From NCBI GenBank assembly GCA_944392175.1, contig CALXVT010000010.1:1-43869 (forward strand): a stretch of 43,869 bases of DNA, written 5' to 3'. The stretch is from an uncultured Clostridia bacterium. GTDB lineage: Bacteria; Bacillota; Clostridia; TANB77; CAG-508. The notes under the pieces were generated by a model. It saw only the letters and a list, made by a program, of their open reading frames with translations, was not told the origin of the DNA and made no database searches. Position 1 is the first letter of the stretch; every line of letters starts with the position of its first letter. Positions 7,942 to 16,703 of this stretch are shown one piece after another. Position numbers and translations under genes: made by a program.

Positions 7942-9138
7942 TTATTTTATATATAGCATTGCACGACAACCGAAATTATAACTATTTGTAGTTACTGTAT
8001 AAACATTATTACGACTACTTGAACTTCCATTATCTGCTGCAAAAAAGCCTCCTCTAATTACTCTACCATAATCATTAAAGCTTTCTACCGTCCATTCATC
8101 TATATTTCCTGCTAAATCATATATATTATTCGCCTTAGTAAATTCACTAACACCTGTTGAAAGTCTTATACTCTGTCCTTCGCCTTTATTTTTAATATTT
8201 CCACTATTATCTATATAATTTAAATTTACCTGTTTATAGTTTCCCCAATTTTTTGAATTTATTATTTCTTCTTTAGTTTTATTTTTACTTTCTACTAGCC
8301 ACATCAATACTCTATCCCATTGACTTCCATAAATAATTCCTGTTTTTACATCATTACTATTATCATTTAAGTTTTGAGTTTTTTTATACATTGTATACCA
8401 TGTTTGTTGTGCTATATCTCCATTTCCTTTTACTACACAAGCTTCCTGTTTACTTAAGTTTCCTGTTTCATATCTTCCTATATAAAAACCTTTATATTTT
8501 TCAACACTTTTTATCATACTATTAAAATCTTGTTCCAAATATAATAGAAAATCATGAGTACCTTTTATATGTTTTTCTAACATTTTTAATTTATTATCTC
8601 TATCAAAACTTATTGCAATATCTGGTTCTCTAGCATTTGTCATATTTATAACTTGCATTATTCCATCGTTTTCACTCCAATTTAACGGATATGCTCCTGT
8701 TAATTCATCATAATTTGGATCATTTGAGCTCGTCGCAAAATTATATAATTTCCCCCATTTTTTTCCATTCTCATCTGTTCCATACATTGTACTTGCATCT
8801 GGTACTGGTATCCATACATATTGATTTCTTATTTTCTGTGCTTCTTCTACATTGTCATCATTTACTACTTCTTCTCCTTCATATATTACATATCCAGTAT
8901 CTATTTCATTCTCTCCTCTAGCTTTACTCCCTACATATCCATTTGGTACTGGTACTTTATCTCCACTGTTATCTAATTCTACATGCATATGTTCATTATT
9001 TTGTAAATTTTCTGTATTAAATTCTTTTGTTGTTGCTAGTACTTCTTTATTTCCAGTTTTTACATATGTTATTGATACACATATTAGCACAAATATCAAA
9101 ACCATTGATATTATTTTTATACTTCTTTTCTTTTGCAT
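7942..9138 (-). CDS. FGE-like array protein, copy 7 (intact)
   Basis: Intact 398-residue paralog without in-frame CGG. Signal anchor at about 8-26, NEHMHVE, VPVPNGYVGSKA, YVWIPVPDAS, KGFYIGRYETGN, TGIIYGSQWDRVLMWLVES, ANNIYDLAGNIDEWTVE, IRGGF and the end GCRAMLYIK. It is the best reference for the normal C-terminus. AAGGAGG precedes the start. No terminator follows; copy 6 begins 20 bp downstream and is probably cotranscribed. The region between RGG and GCRAM differs strongly from the other copies, as expected of a surface loop under diversifying selection. Confidence 0.9.
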   Translation of the reverse strand: MQKKRSIKIISMVLIFVLICVSITYVKTGNKEVLATTKEFNTENLQNNEHMHVELDNSGDKVPVPNGYVGSKARGENEIDTGYVIYEGEEVVNDDNVEEAQKIRNQYVWIPVPDASTMYGTDENGKKWGKLYNFATSSNDPNYDELTGAYPLNWSENDGIMQVINMTNAREPDIAISFDRDNKLKMLEKHIKGTHDFLLYLEQDFNSMIKSVEKYKGFYIGRYETGNLSKQEACVVKGNGDIAQQTWYTMYKKTQNLNDNSNDVKTGIIYGSQWDRVLMWLVESKNKTKEEIINSKNWGNYKQVNLNYIDNSGNIKNKGEGQSIRLSTGVSEFTKANNIYDLAGNIDEWTVESFNDYGRVIRGGFFAADNGSSSSRNNVYTVTTNSYNFGCRAMLYIK

Positions 9139-9180
9139 TCGAATTCCTCCTTAATCTTTAGCATTCAAAAAATTACACGC

Positions 9181-9243
9181 AAAAAAACAGGATGTCCCGC
9201 TTGCACTATTTTTTCACATATAGTGCTACAGTCATCCTGTTTT
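9181..9243 (-). terminator. Leader attenuator hairpin before copy 7
   Basis: AAAACAGGAT/ATCCTGTTTT and GCACTAT/ATAGTGC stems with seven T following on the minus strand. Confidence 0.6.
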
Positions 9244-9287
9244 CCACGCAATATAGAGTAGCCTCGTTTGCTACCCTTTTTATTTCT

Positions 9288-9368
9288 CTAAATGTACTTG
9301 TGTGTGTGTGTGTGTGTGTGTACAACGCCAATGCTTTCGGCGTTTCTATCTATTGTATGTTTTAGCAT
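9288..9368 (-). CDS. Leader micro-ORF with CA tract, unit 7
   Basis: MLKHTIDRNAESIGVV then His-Thr, ending HKYI at TAG; AGGAG upstream; tract 23 nt (9299-9321). The long frame (STFREIKRVANE...) is preserved but not entered at this tract length. Confidence 0.55.
   Translation of the reverse strand: MLKHTIDRNAESIGVVHTHTHTHKYI
9299..9321. repeat. TG/CA dinucleotide tract, 23 nt (unit 7)
   Basis: Pure dinucleotide tract in the leader micro-ORF of unit 7. Confidence 0.95.
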
Positions 9369-9402
9369 ATCTTTTCTCCTAATTTTTCTTTATTCTTTTA
9401 TA

Positions 9403-9431
9403 ATTATATGGTAACAATTTTAAAAAGTAAA
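9403..9431 (-). promoter_or_regulatory. Unit promoter, unit 7
   Basis: TTTACT-N17-TATAAT on the minus strand; should drive copies 7 and 6. Confidence 0.7.
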
Positions 9432-9466
9432 TAGCTAATAATTCCATTTTTTAAATTATTAGCTAT
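9431..9466 (-). terminator. Terminator of copy 8
   Basis: ATAGCTAATAATT/AATTATTAGCTAT hairpin next to the copy 8 stop. Confidence 0.65.
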
Positions 9467-9473
9467 CTCTTAT

Positions 9474-10682
9474 TTATTTTATATATAGCATCGCTCTACA
9501 ACCTCTTATTTCATAATGACTAGTTGGTGTGCCTCCATAACGATTACTTACATAATTAGTTTTGCTATCACTGTCATATGCTCCTCCTCGATATGCCCTA
9601 TAATGTGTACTGTGGTTTTCCATAGTCCATTCATAAACATTTCCTGCTAAATCATATATATTATTTGCTATTGTATAATCACTGCTTCCCGTTGGTATTC
9701 TCTCACTATTTCCTTCATTTTTTGTTGTTAGATTTCCTTTATCATCTATATATTTTAATGTTGAATCTTTATAATTTCCCCATGATTTAGAATTTAATAT
9801 GTCTTCTTTAGTCTTATTTCCACTTTCAATTAACCACATCAAAGTTCTATCAAATTGATTTCCCCATATCATTCCTGTTTCTACATTTTGACTTTTATTT
9901 TTTAATGTTTTACATTTATTATACATTTCGTACCAATCTTGATCTCCGATATCTGTATTATTTTTAGTAACCACTGCTGTTTTCTTGCTTAAATCTCCTG
10001 TTTCATATCTACCTATATAAAATCCACCATATTTTTCTACACTTTCTATCATGCTATTAAATTCTTCTTCTAATTCTGCTAAAAATTCATGTGAACTTTC
10101 ACTTAGAGTATCTGTATTTTGTAATCTTGAATCCATATCATATACATTTTTATCATTTTTCAAACTAATATCCGGATTTCTCCAACTATTATTATCAGTT
10201 ATATTCATTATTCCATTGTTTTCTGTCCAATTAATTGGTACAGCCCCAGTTATACTATCTATACTACTTCCTGTACTTGTAGTAAAACTATAAATCTTTC
10301 CCCAATTTTTATTATTTTCATCTGTTCCATAAAATTTACTTATATTTGATACTGGTATCCATACATACTGATTTCTTGTTTTTTGAGCGTTTTCTACGTT
10401 TTCTTCTGTTACTTTTTCTTCTCCTTCATAAATTACATATCCTGTATCTATTTCATTTTCTCCTGAAACCTCGCTTCCAACATATCCATTTGGCACTGGT
10501 ACTTTATCTCCACTTTCGTCTTCTTCTATATGCATATATTAATTTTCTTGCAACTCCCCGTAAAATATTTTTTGAGTTGCTAATACCACTTTATTAGCAA
10601 CTTTTACATATGTAATCGAAATACATATGATCACTAATAAAATTACTATTGCTATTATTTTTACACTTTTTTTCATTTGCAT
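9474..10682 (-). pseudogene. FGE-like array protein, copy 8, interrupted by an in-frame stop
   Basis: First gene of the array. Starts MQMKKSVKIIAIVILL at 10682 with GGAGAAG upstream, encodes the anchor and ...GELQEN, then meets TAA (10541-10539) where paralogs have the Glu codon of NEHMH. The body resumes in the same frame (MHIEEDESGDKVPVPNGYVG...) to the normal end RGCRAMLYIK, with YGGFYIGRYETGD, TGMIWGNQFDRTLMWLIES and ANNIYDLAGNVYEWTME intact and no in-frame CGG. An ATG at 10535 could give a cytoplasmic, anchorless body, but no ribosome binding site lies at a useful distance. It has no leader micro-ORF or CA tract. Likely silent, perhaps a donor for recombination. Confidence 0.8.
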
Positions 10683-10713
10683 ATTTCTTCTCCAATTTTT
10701 ATTCTTTTTTATT

Positions 10714-10742
10714 ATTATATTTGATTATATTTAATAAGTAAA
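10714..10742 (-). promoter_or_regulatory. Promoter of copy 8
   Basis: TTTACT-N17-TATAAT on the minus strand, 32 bases before the copy 8 start, preceded by a terminator-like hairpin (10743-10778) of the same family as those ending the array genes. Confidence 0.65.
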
Positions 10743-10789
10743 TAGCTAATAATTCCATTTTTTGAAATCATTAGCTATCTCTAATTAAT

Positions 10790-10894
10790 TTAAATTTCTT
10801 TTTTTAATTTTTCTAATTCTTCATCTGTTAATTTTGTCATCTCTTTTACAAGTTTAACATTAATCCTTTTGCAAGCATTTCTGTTCTCGCTTTT
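10790..10894 (-). pseudogene. Possible relic of an upstream gene
   Basis: A 34-codon open frame with no start codon in a suitable position, ending ...KEMTKLTDEELEKLKKEI, a charged helical tail, followed by a hairpin of the array type. It looks like the 3' end of a deleted gene. I do not recognise the family. Confidence 0.35.
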
Positions 10895-10965
10895 TTAACA
10901 TTTTTTTGCTTATTCTTTAATACTATTTAAAAATCTTTCTATTTTTCACGTAACTTCTCTAATGC

Positions 10966-11012
10966 AAAAAAAGTGGAAAACTATCATCTTTTAAAATAGT
11001 TTTCCACTTTTT
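10966..11012 (-). terminator. Terminator of the adhesin gene
   Basis: Strong stem AGTGGAAAACTAT/ATAGTTTTCCACT followed by seven T on the minus strand. Confidence 0.8.
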
Positions 11013-11055
11013 ATACTTTTATTTTATAGAAGTTTTCAAATTATTTATTCACATT

Positions 11056-14000
11056 CTATAAAACGAATTTCTTAATTATAAATGCTCCTCCACCAAGTGC
11101 TATAACAACAATTGCTGCTAATCCTAAATATAATTTTGTATTACCTAATGCAACTGTTAGCATTACTGGTGCATCATCTATATCATCTTCTCCTTCTTTA
11201 AAGTTATCTGGAGTTGAATCTATATCTGGTGTATTGCTATCATTATAATCTTGGCTTATTTCTGCTATATTTGTTTTTAGTCCCATATTATCTTGGCCAT
11301 TAATCCATGTTAATAATATTGAAACTGTTGCACTTTCTCCTGGTTGTAATAAAGTATTAGCTAACGCCTGTGTTGCAACTCTTTCTCTACCATTTAATGG
11401 CTCTCTTTCATACCAATCTGGATTATCTTCTTGTACAAATTTTAATCCTTCAGGTATATAATCTGTTATTTCTGTTGCGTATCCTGCTATTTCACCTTCA
11501 TTAGTTACTTTTATTTGGAATTCAAATTTTACTGTTACTTTATTTATGTTTTTTCTTCCCAAGTCAACTTTTGCTGGTGGCTCTGGATTTTCATCTCCTG
11601 TATGTCCAGTTTCTGTTACTGTTTGTTTTCCATCTTCATCAATAACTATTGCTTTACTTACCCATTTCTTTAATGCCAAGTCAAAATATTTTACTTTTAC
11701 AAATTCTTTATCCAAGTCATCTTCTTCATTCCATTCATTGTTATTATCTGGAGTTGAATCGATATCATCTATTGGATCATTTGCACTATCTCTGTCATCT
11801 TGTATTTCTGCTGTATTTACTAATATTCTATCAGAAGTATTTGGTTCTGTTACTTCAAAAGCAACTTTAATATCTCTGTAATCTGGATTACCTTCTTCTA
11901 TACCTAAATCTGGATTAAATGCTTTTATTAAATTATCTCCAGCGTTTTCTTCTTGTTCTTTAGATAGATAATCTGTAGATATATATGTTCCATCTTCTGA
12001 TTCTTGCCATCTATATTCTGTATTTATAGGATTATCTGGTAAGAATTTTAATCCGTCAGGAATATCGTCTTTAACTAAACTTGCATATCCATCCATTAAT
12101 CCTTCATTATATATTCTTAATGTATATGTAACAATATTTCCATTTTCAACTTCTACTGGATCTTTAGTATGGTTATAAACAATATTTCCATCTTCTCCAA
12201 TACTTAATTGTGGAATTCTATCTGTTACTTCTTGATCATCCACAGCTGTTATAAATTTTCTTAATGCTAAATCAAAGTATACGATTCTTACTTTTTCAAA
12301 ATCATCATCATCTTCTTGTCCTGGAATATATTCTTCTCCTGAATTGATTTTGTCATCATTATAATTTGGTAAATTGTTATCATCAGGAACTTCCATATTA
12401 TCTGTTGTAGAATCTCTGTCTATAACATCATTTCCATCTGAATCTGATGAATCTGTAATTTCTGCTAAGTTTGTTAACTTTTTGCCAAACTCTGCATCAT
12501 CTTTTATTTTACATACAATTTTTACATCTTTATATGATAATGTTGTTCCATCAAAAGCTTTTATCATGTTTGATCCTGCTGATTGTTCTTGTTCTTTTGA
12601 TAAATAATCAGTTGTTACTGTTCTTCCATCTTCTGAAACTTTCCATCTATATTTAATGTTTGTTTCATCTTCTGTTAAGAATTCTAATTCTGCTGGTAGT
12701 TTATCTACAATTTCATTTGCATAACCATCTATAGAACCTTCATTATATACTCTAATTGTATATTCGATTATATCTCCTCTGCTCATATCTAATGGTGTTT
12801 TTGGATGATTATATGTAGCTGTTGTAGATGTACCATTTGCTAAGTTTGTTGTATCTACTGTTGGCTCTCTACCAATTACTGTTTGTCCATTTTGTCCTGT
12901 AATAAATTTTCTTAATGCTAAATCAAATTCTTGAATGATTATTTTCTCAAAATCATCATCATCTTCTTGTCCTGGTATGTATTTGTCTCCTCTGTTTATT
13001 TCATCTTCTTTATAATTTGGTAATTCTTCATCTGTTGGTAATGTAAAGTTACCGTTTGGTACAGAATCTCTATCTGTTACAGCATTTCCTTTTGAATCAG
13101 TACATCCTGTAATTTGAGCTAAGTTTGTTATTTTCTTTAATGTTTCTGTTGTATTTTTAACTTTACATTTTACTTTTACTTCTTTATAGTCTAATGTTGT
13201 TCCATTATATGCTTCTATTAAGTTTTCTTCATTTTGATCTGCATCTGCTGCTTCATTAGAATAAGCTAAATGTTTAGTTTTTATAATTCTATTATTAGTT
13301 GAATCTATTATCCATCCATATCCAGCATTAAAATCTGTTTCTTCTGGATAATTTGTTGTATCACTAATAAATTCTAATTCTTCTGGTAAATAGTCTGTTA
13401 TTTCTGAAACATAACCATCTATTTCACCTTCATTATATACTCTTATTGTATATGTAATTATATCTCCTGGTTTAACAGCTATAGCATTTTTGGTATGATT
13501 ATAATCTGCTGTTGTTATTTTTGTTCCATCCAATGTTTGATTTAAATTTCCTGTGTCTACTGATGGTTCTCTATTTACTGCTTTTCCGTTAACTTCAGAT
13601 ATAAATTTTCTTAAAGATAAGTCAAATTCTCTCTTAGTTACTCCAACTTCTTTTTCTCCACTAATTGGTTTGTCTTGTTTATCTACAACAACTAATGGTT
13701 GTACTACATTAGGATTTTGTGAATTTGTCCAATATCCTTTTGATGTAACTCTATATGAACCAGTATAACTAAATTTAATATTTGATATGTCATCTATATT
13801 TGCTGAAGGAATTGAAATATAAAAACTTGTTCCGATTAAGTCTTTAATTGTAGTTCCATCTGCAACTGCTTGTTTATTTGAATTTAATAAAGTGTATTTT
13901 CCCTCTAAACTTGTTCCATCTTGATCTGTGAATGTTGCTTTAAATTCAAATGGTAAATCATTATTTTTATTTATTTTATATGGTCCTACTATATAATTGT

Positions 14001-14859
14001 TTCCATCTAATTCGACAGTTGGATTAACCTCTTGTGCAATACTTATTGGTTCTTGTACAGCTCCATTGTTGTTTTTATAGTAATTAATGTTTTCATCGCT
14101 TTTTGCTGTACTTACCATGTATTTATATAATTTTGTCATTGCATTATATCTATATTCGTTTATATCATTTAATGTTGTATATGTTTTTGTGCTACTTTCT
14201 GCTAAAGATATTGCTGGGAATGAAGGCTCTCCTGCAAAATCCACATGGTATACATCTGCATTTTCTTCTGCAGTAGTATTTGTAAAATACCATATTGCTG
14301 TTTGTTGCACAACATCTATATCATCATCTGTTAATTCCTTTTTATCTGATTCTGATAAACCTGCAGCATTTAATAAATCTTGCTTATCTTGTTCTGCTTG
14401 TTCTGCTTTTTGAGTTTGAACATCTACAGAGTCAGAACTTTTTGTATAATATGGAATATATGCATGATCTAATATCCACATTATTGCATAATAATAGTCA
14501 TCATTTGCTATTATTGATGGAACTAATTGGCTTTTGTCAGCAAAATCAATCATTTTATCATAATCTCCAGAAAAATTTCCTGGTGTATCTGTATAAAATC
14601 CTTTTTCTGCTTTTAAACAGTAGATTGTGTTATCATAGTTTATTGTTGTTCCACTATTTTCACGTACTACAACTTTCCAAACCATTTTTCCATTGCTTCC
14701 ACCACGATTAATCTTATATGCATATTGCTTTCCATCTGCAGTTGGTCTTCTATATTCTTCAATTCCAAAAGTAGTTGTTGCAGCAAAGCTTTCTGTGGCT
14801 ATTGCAATTACCATCAATATTGTAATTATTGCTCCTAAAATTTTACTTGTTCTTTTCAT
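11056..14859 (-). CDS. Thioester-domain surface adhesin with DUF11-like repeats
   Basis: Large secreted cell-surface protein (1267 residues from the ATG at 14859, which has AAAGGATGG upstream; an in-frame ATG lies three codons earlier). Signal peptide to about residue 27 (ending ESFAA). A thioester domain follows: Cys81 in TIYCLK and the Gln of VVQQTAIWYF near 186 are the expected cross-linking pair, which in Gram-positive adhesins forms a covalent bond to host proteins. Four repeats begin FDL(S/A)L(R/K)K(F/W) near residues 412, 644, 861 and 1055, each with YTIRVYNEG-type and TNxAEI motifs typical of isopeptide-bonded stalk domains, joined by Asp-rich linkers (PGQEDDDDFEK). A C-terminal membrane helix ends IIKKFVL. 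No LPXTG motif is visible, so it may be membrane-anchored, not sortase-linked. Confidence 0.85.
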   Translation of the reverse strand: MKRTSKILGAIITILMVIAIATESFAATTTFGIEEYRRPTADGKQYAYKINRGGSNGKMVWKVVVRENSGTTINYDNTIYCLKAEKGFYTDTPGNFSGDYDKMIDFADKSQLVPSIIANDDYYYAIMWILDHAYIPYYTKSSDSVDVQTQKAEQAEQDKQDLLNAAGLSESDKKELTDDDIDVVQQTAIWYFTNTTAEENADVYHVDFAGEPSFPAISLAESSTKTYTTLNDINEYRYNAMTKLYKYMVSTAKSDENINYYKNNNGAVQEPISIAQEVNPTVELDGNNYIVGPYKINKNNDLPFEFKATFTDQDGTSLEGKYTLLNSNKQAVADGTTIKDLIGTSFYISIPSANIDDISNIKFSYTGSYRVTSKGYWTNSQNPNVVQPLVVVDKQDKPISGEKEVGVTKREFDLSLRKFISEVNGKAVNREPSVDTGNLNQTLDGTKITTADYNHTKNAIAVKPGDIITYTIRVYNEGEIDGYVSEITDYLPEELEFISDTTNYPEETDFNAGYGWIIDSTNNRIIKTKHLAYSNEAADADQNEENLIEAYNGTTLDYKEVKVKCKVKNTTETLKKITNLAQITGCTDSKGNAVTDRDSVPNGNFTLPTDEELPNYKEDEINRGDKYIPGQEDDDDFEKIIIQEFDLALRKFITGQNGQTVIGREPTVDTTNLANGTSTTATYNHPKTPLDMSRGDIIEYTIRVYNEGSIDGYANEIVDKLPAELEFLTEDETNIKYRWKVSEDGRTVTTDYLSKEQEQSAGSNMIKAFDGTTLSYKDVKIVCKIKDDAEFGKKLTNLAEITDSSDSDGNDVIDRDSTTDNMEVPDDNNLPNYNDDKINSGEEYIPGQEDDDDFEKVRIVYFDLALRKFITAVDDQEVTDRIPQLSIGEDGNIVYNHTKDPVEVENGNIVTYTLRIYNEGLMDGYASLVKDDIPDGLKFLPDNPINTEYRWQESEDGTYISTDYLSKEQEENAGDNLIKAFNPDLGIEEGNPDYRDIKVAFEVTEPNTSDRILVNTAEIQDDRDSANDPIDDIDSTPDNNNEWNEEDDLDKEFVKVKYFDLALKKWVSKAIVIDEDGKQTVTETGHTGDENPEPPAKVDLGRKNINKVTVKFEFQIKVTNEGEIAGYATEITDYIPEGLKFVQEDNPDWYEREPLNGRERVATQALANTLLQPGESATVSILLTWINGQDNMGLKTNIAEISQDYNDSNTPDIDSTPDNFKEGEDDIDDAPVMLTVALGNTKLYLGLAAIVVIALGGGAFIIKKFVL

Positions 14860-14868
14860 ATTTACCAT

Positions 14869-15148
14869 CCTTTTTATATACTACTATCTCTTGTATTTTA
14901 CTATATTAAAATCATAAGTCAATAGCAAAAAATAGCAGTTTTTTTAATATATTTAAACCTCTTTCTATCCCTTTACGGATATAGTTTTTTCTACTTTTGT
15001 AATTTTTTTAAATACACATTACAATTATATTACATTTTTGTTAAGTTTACAATAATTTAAGCTCAATTTTCATAATTTTGTTGCATTTATAGGCCTTTTT
15101 GAATATTTTTTACTTATAATTGGTAAAAATATGTTAATCTTCCCATAC
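14869..15148. other. Intergenic region upstream of the adhesin
   Basis: About 280 AT-rich bases between adhesin and the next terminator. I see no ORF with a ribosome binding site and no clear operator or riboswitch. Confidence 0.5.
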
Positions 15149-15149
15149 A

Positions 15150-15180
15150 AAATGAGCATCAGTAAGAAACTGATGCTCCT
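15150..15180 (-). terminator. Terminator of the 15,190-15,720 gene
   Basis: GAGCATCAGT/ACTGATGCTC hairpin followed by ATTTTGT on the minus strand. Confidence 0.7.
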
Positions 15181-15189
15181 CGTCACTCC

Positions 15190-15720
15190 CTATATTTGCC
15201 ATGCCTCCTCTCCCAGCCAAGATCCATCCAGGTGATACCACAACTTTCCTAAAATTCGAAATTCGTTTTTTAGAAAAATTCCCTGCTGGGTCGCTGTCAT
15301 TCCAACATTCATCACCAACAAACCATTTAAGCTGTGTATTTCAGATTTTTCATATGCTTTCTCACAGACTTTGTCAAAGTCCATATACTCATTCCATATA
15401 CGGAAATAAATTCTATCTGAAATAATAGAATTTATATAGTACAAGTTTTCCGAGAAAGTATGATTGTCCACGATAAAAGGACTTTCGAATGCTTCTTCAG
15501 GCATTGTTCCAAGAAGTACACTTTTATCTAAAGACGTTAGTCCTTTATTTATCCTGTCTTCATCATATCCTCGGAAATCCTTGACTTGCTGATTTGTAAG
15601 TTCCAGCATGTCTAACCGGCGTTTATATTCTTTAATATACTCGCCATTCTCATCTTCTTTTAAGATGATATGCTGGAATAAAAGTTCTGAAGTCATGCAT
15701 TTTTTAGGATTTTTTTTCAT
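15190..15720 (-). CDS. Hypothetical protein, likely horizontally acquired
   Basis: 176 residues from ATG 15720, chosen because GAGGAGGAG precedes it (a TTG five codons upstream overlaps that ribosome binding site). No family recognised. Soluble, rich in aromatic and charged residues, with no signal peptide or membrane segment. Base and codon use differ from all neighbours: more C and G at third positions, and it is the only gene here with an in-frame CGG (15618-15616, in EYKRRLDM) with no matching frame break. If CGG were bypassed by +1 here, translation would stop one codon later. It has its own terminator, and looks like a recent arrival from a genome with a different codon habit. Confidence 0.65.
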   Translation of the reverse strand: MKKNPKKCMTSELLFQHIILKEDENGEYIKEYKRRLDMLELTNQQVKDFRGYDEDRINKGLTSLDKSVLLGTMPEEAFESPFIVDNHTFSENLYYINSIISDRIYFRIWNEYMDFDKVCEKAYEKSEIHSLNGLLVMNVGMTATQQGIFLKNEFRILGKLWYHLDGSWLGEEAWQI

Positions 15721-15827
15721 GTAACTCCTCCTCAATTATTGAAAGTTTTTTATACAAGTGACTTAAATTATTATACTTTTAATTTACATAAAAGTCAATT
15801 CAACTATTATTAAGCATTGCATTAGTT

Positions 15828-15868
15828 CGAAAAAAACACCTTAGCATAAGCTAAAGTGATTTTTTCGT
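15828..15868 (-). terminator. Terminator of pflA
   Basis: AATCACTTTAGC/GCTAAGGTGTT stem with T run on the minus strand, downstream of pflA. Confidence 0.7.
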
Positions 15869-15903
15869 TTAATAGTAATTTTAAGGAGCGTTACCACTAT
15901 TTT

Positions 15904-16626
15904 CTAAATTCCTAATATCTCTTTTGCTTTTTTTATTTCTTCGTTTGTTGGTACTTTTACATTTTCAAATTCATATGGTACATTCATATTATCCCATTTA
16001 AATTTTCCTAAATTATGATATGGTAATATTTCTACTTTTTTTACAGTTTTTAGAGAATTTATAAATTCCCTTAATTTAATTAAATCTTCTTCTTTATCTG
16101 TATAACCTGGAATTAATACTTGTCTTATCCACATATCTTTCCCATTTCCACTTAAATATCTTGCAAATTCAAGCTCTAATTTATTAGAAGCGCCTACTAA
16201 ATCTTTGCAAATTTCATCATTAATACATTTTATATCCAATAAAAATAAATCTGTAAGGTCTATTAATTCTTTAATTTTATCTGTAATAGGCATATTTCCT
16301 GATGTATCTATTGCAGTATTAATATTTCTTTTTTTCATTTCTTTAAATAATGTAATTAATGCATCTGGTTGTAGTAAAGGTTCTCCTCCACTTACTGTTA
16401 TTCCACCTTCACCTTGCATATATGGAACATATCTCTCTATTTTTTCTACAATATCTTGAATATTGTAAATCGTGCCTGAATTCATATCCCATGTATCACG
16501 GTTTTGGCAATATTTGCACTTTAAGTGACATCCCTGTGTGAATATTACATATCTTATTCCTGGTCCGTCAACTGCTCCTAAGCTTTCAAAAGAATGTATC
16601 CTAATTTGATTTTTTACGTCTATCAT
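15904..16626 (-). CDS. pflA: Pyruvate formate-lyase activating enzyme
   Basis: Radical-SAM enzyme that installs the glycyl radical on PflB under anaerobic conditions. 240 residues, the usual family length. Cys33, Cys37 and Cys40 (CHLKCKYC) form the CxxxCxxC motif binding the [4Fe-4S] cluster, and GGEPLLQ is the SAM-binding GGE motif. It lies 77 bp downstream of pflB in the same direction with a terminator-like hairpin between, so it is probably expressed at a lower level by read-through. Confidence 0.95.
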   Translation of the reverse strand: MIDVKNQIRIHSFESLGAVDGPGIRYVIFTQGCHLKCKYCQNRDTWDMNSGTIYNIQDIVEKIERYVPYMQGEGGITVSGGEPLLQPDALITLFKEMKKRNINTAIDTSGNMPITDKIKELIDLTDLFLLDIKCINDEICKDLVGASNKLELEFARYLSGNGKDMWIRQVLIPGYTDKEEDLIKLREFINSLKTVKKVEILPYHNLGKFKWDNMNVPYEFENVKVPTNEEIKKAKEILGI

Positions 16627-16660
16627 AAGTCCTCCGAAAAATTGATTTTATTATGCATTA

Positions 16661-16698
16661 AAAAGGGATTTTAGGACTATTCCTAAATCCCTTTTTAA
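16661..16698 (-). terminator. Hairpin between pflB and pflA
   Basis: AAAAAGGGATTTAGG/CCTAAAATCCCTTTTT stem on the minus strand; a partial terminator within the operon. Confidence 0.65.
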
Positions 16699-16703
16699 AT
16701 AAA

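Noticed and set aside
310..9368. Histidine- or threonine-starvation attenuation by the His-Thr micro-ORFs
   Set aside because: Possible in principle, but the downstream genes have no link to amino-acid synthesis and tract lengths differ by single dinucleotides, which fits slippage control better.
496..10682. Diversity-generating retroelement with variable C-type-lectin targets
   Set aside because: The fold and variable C-termini fit, but there is no reverse transcriptase, no template repeat and no adenine-specific variation in the window.
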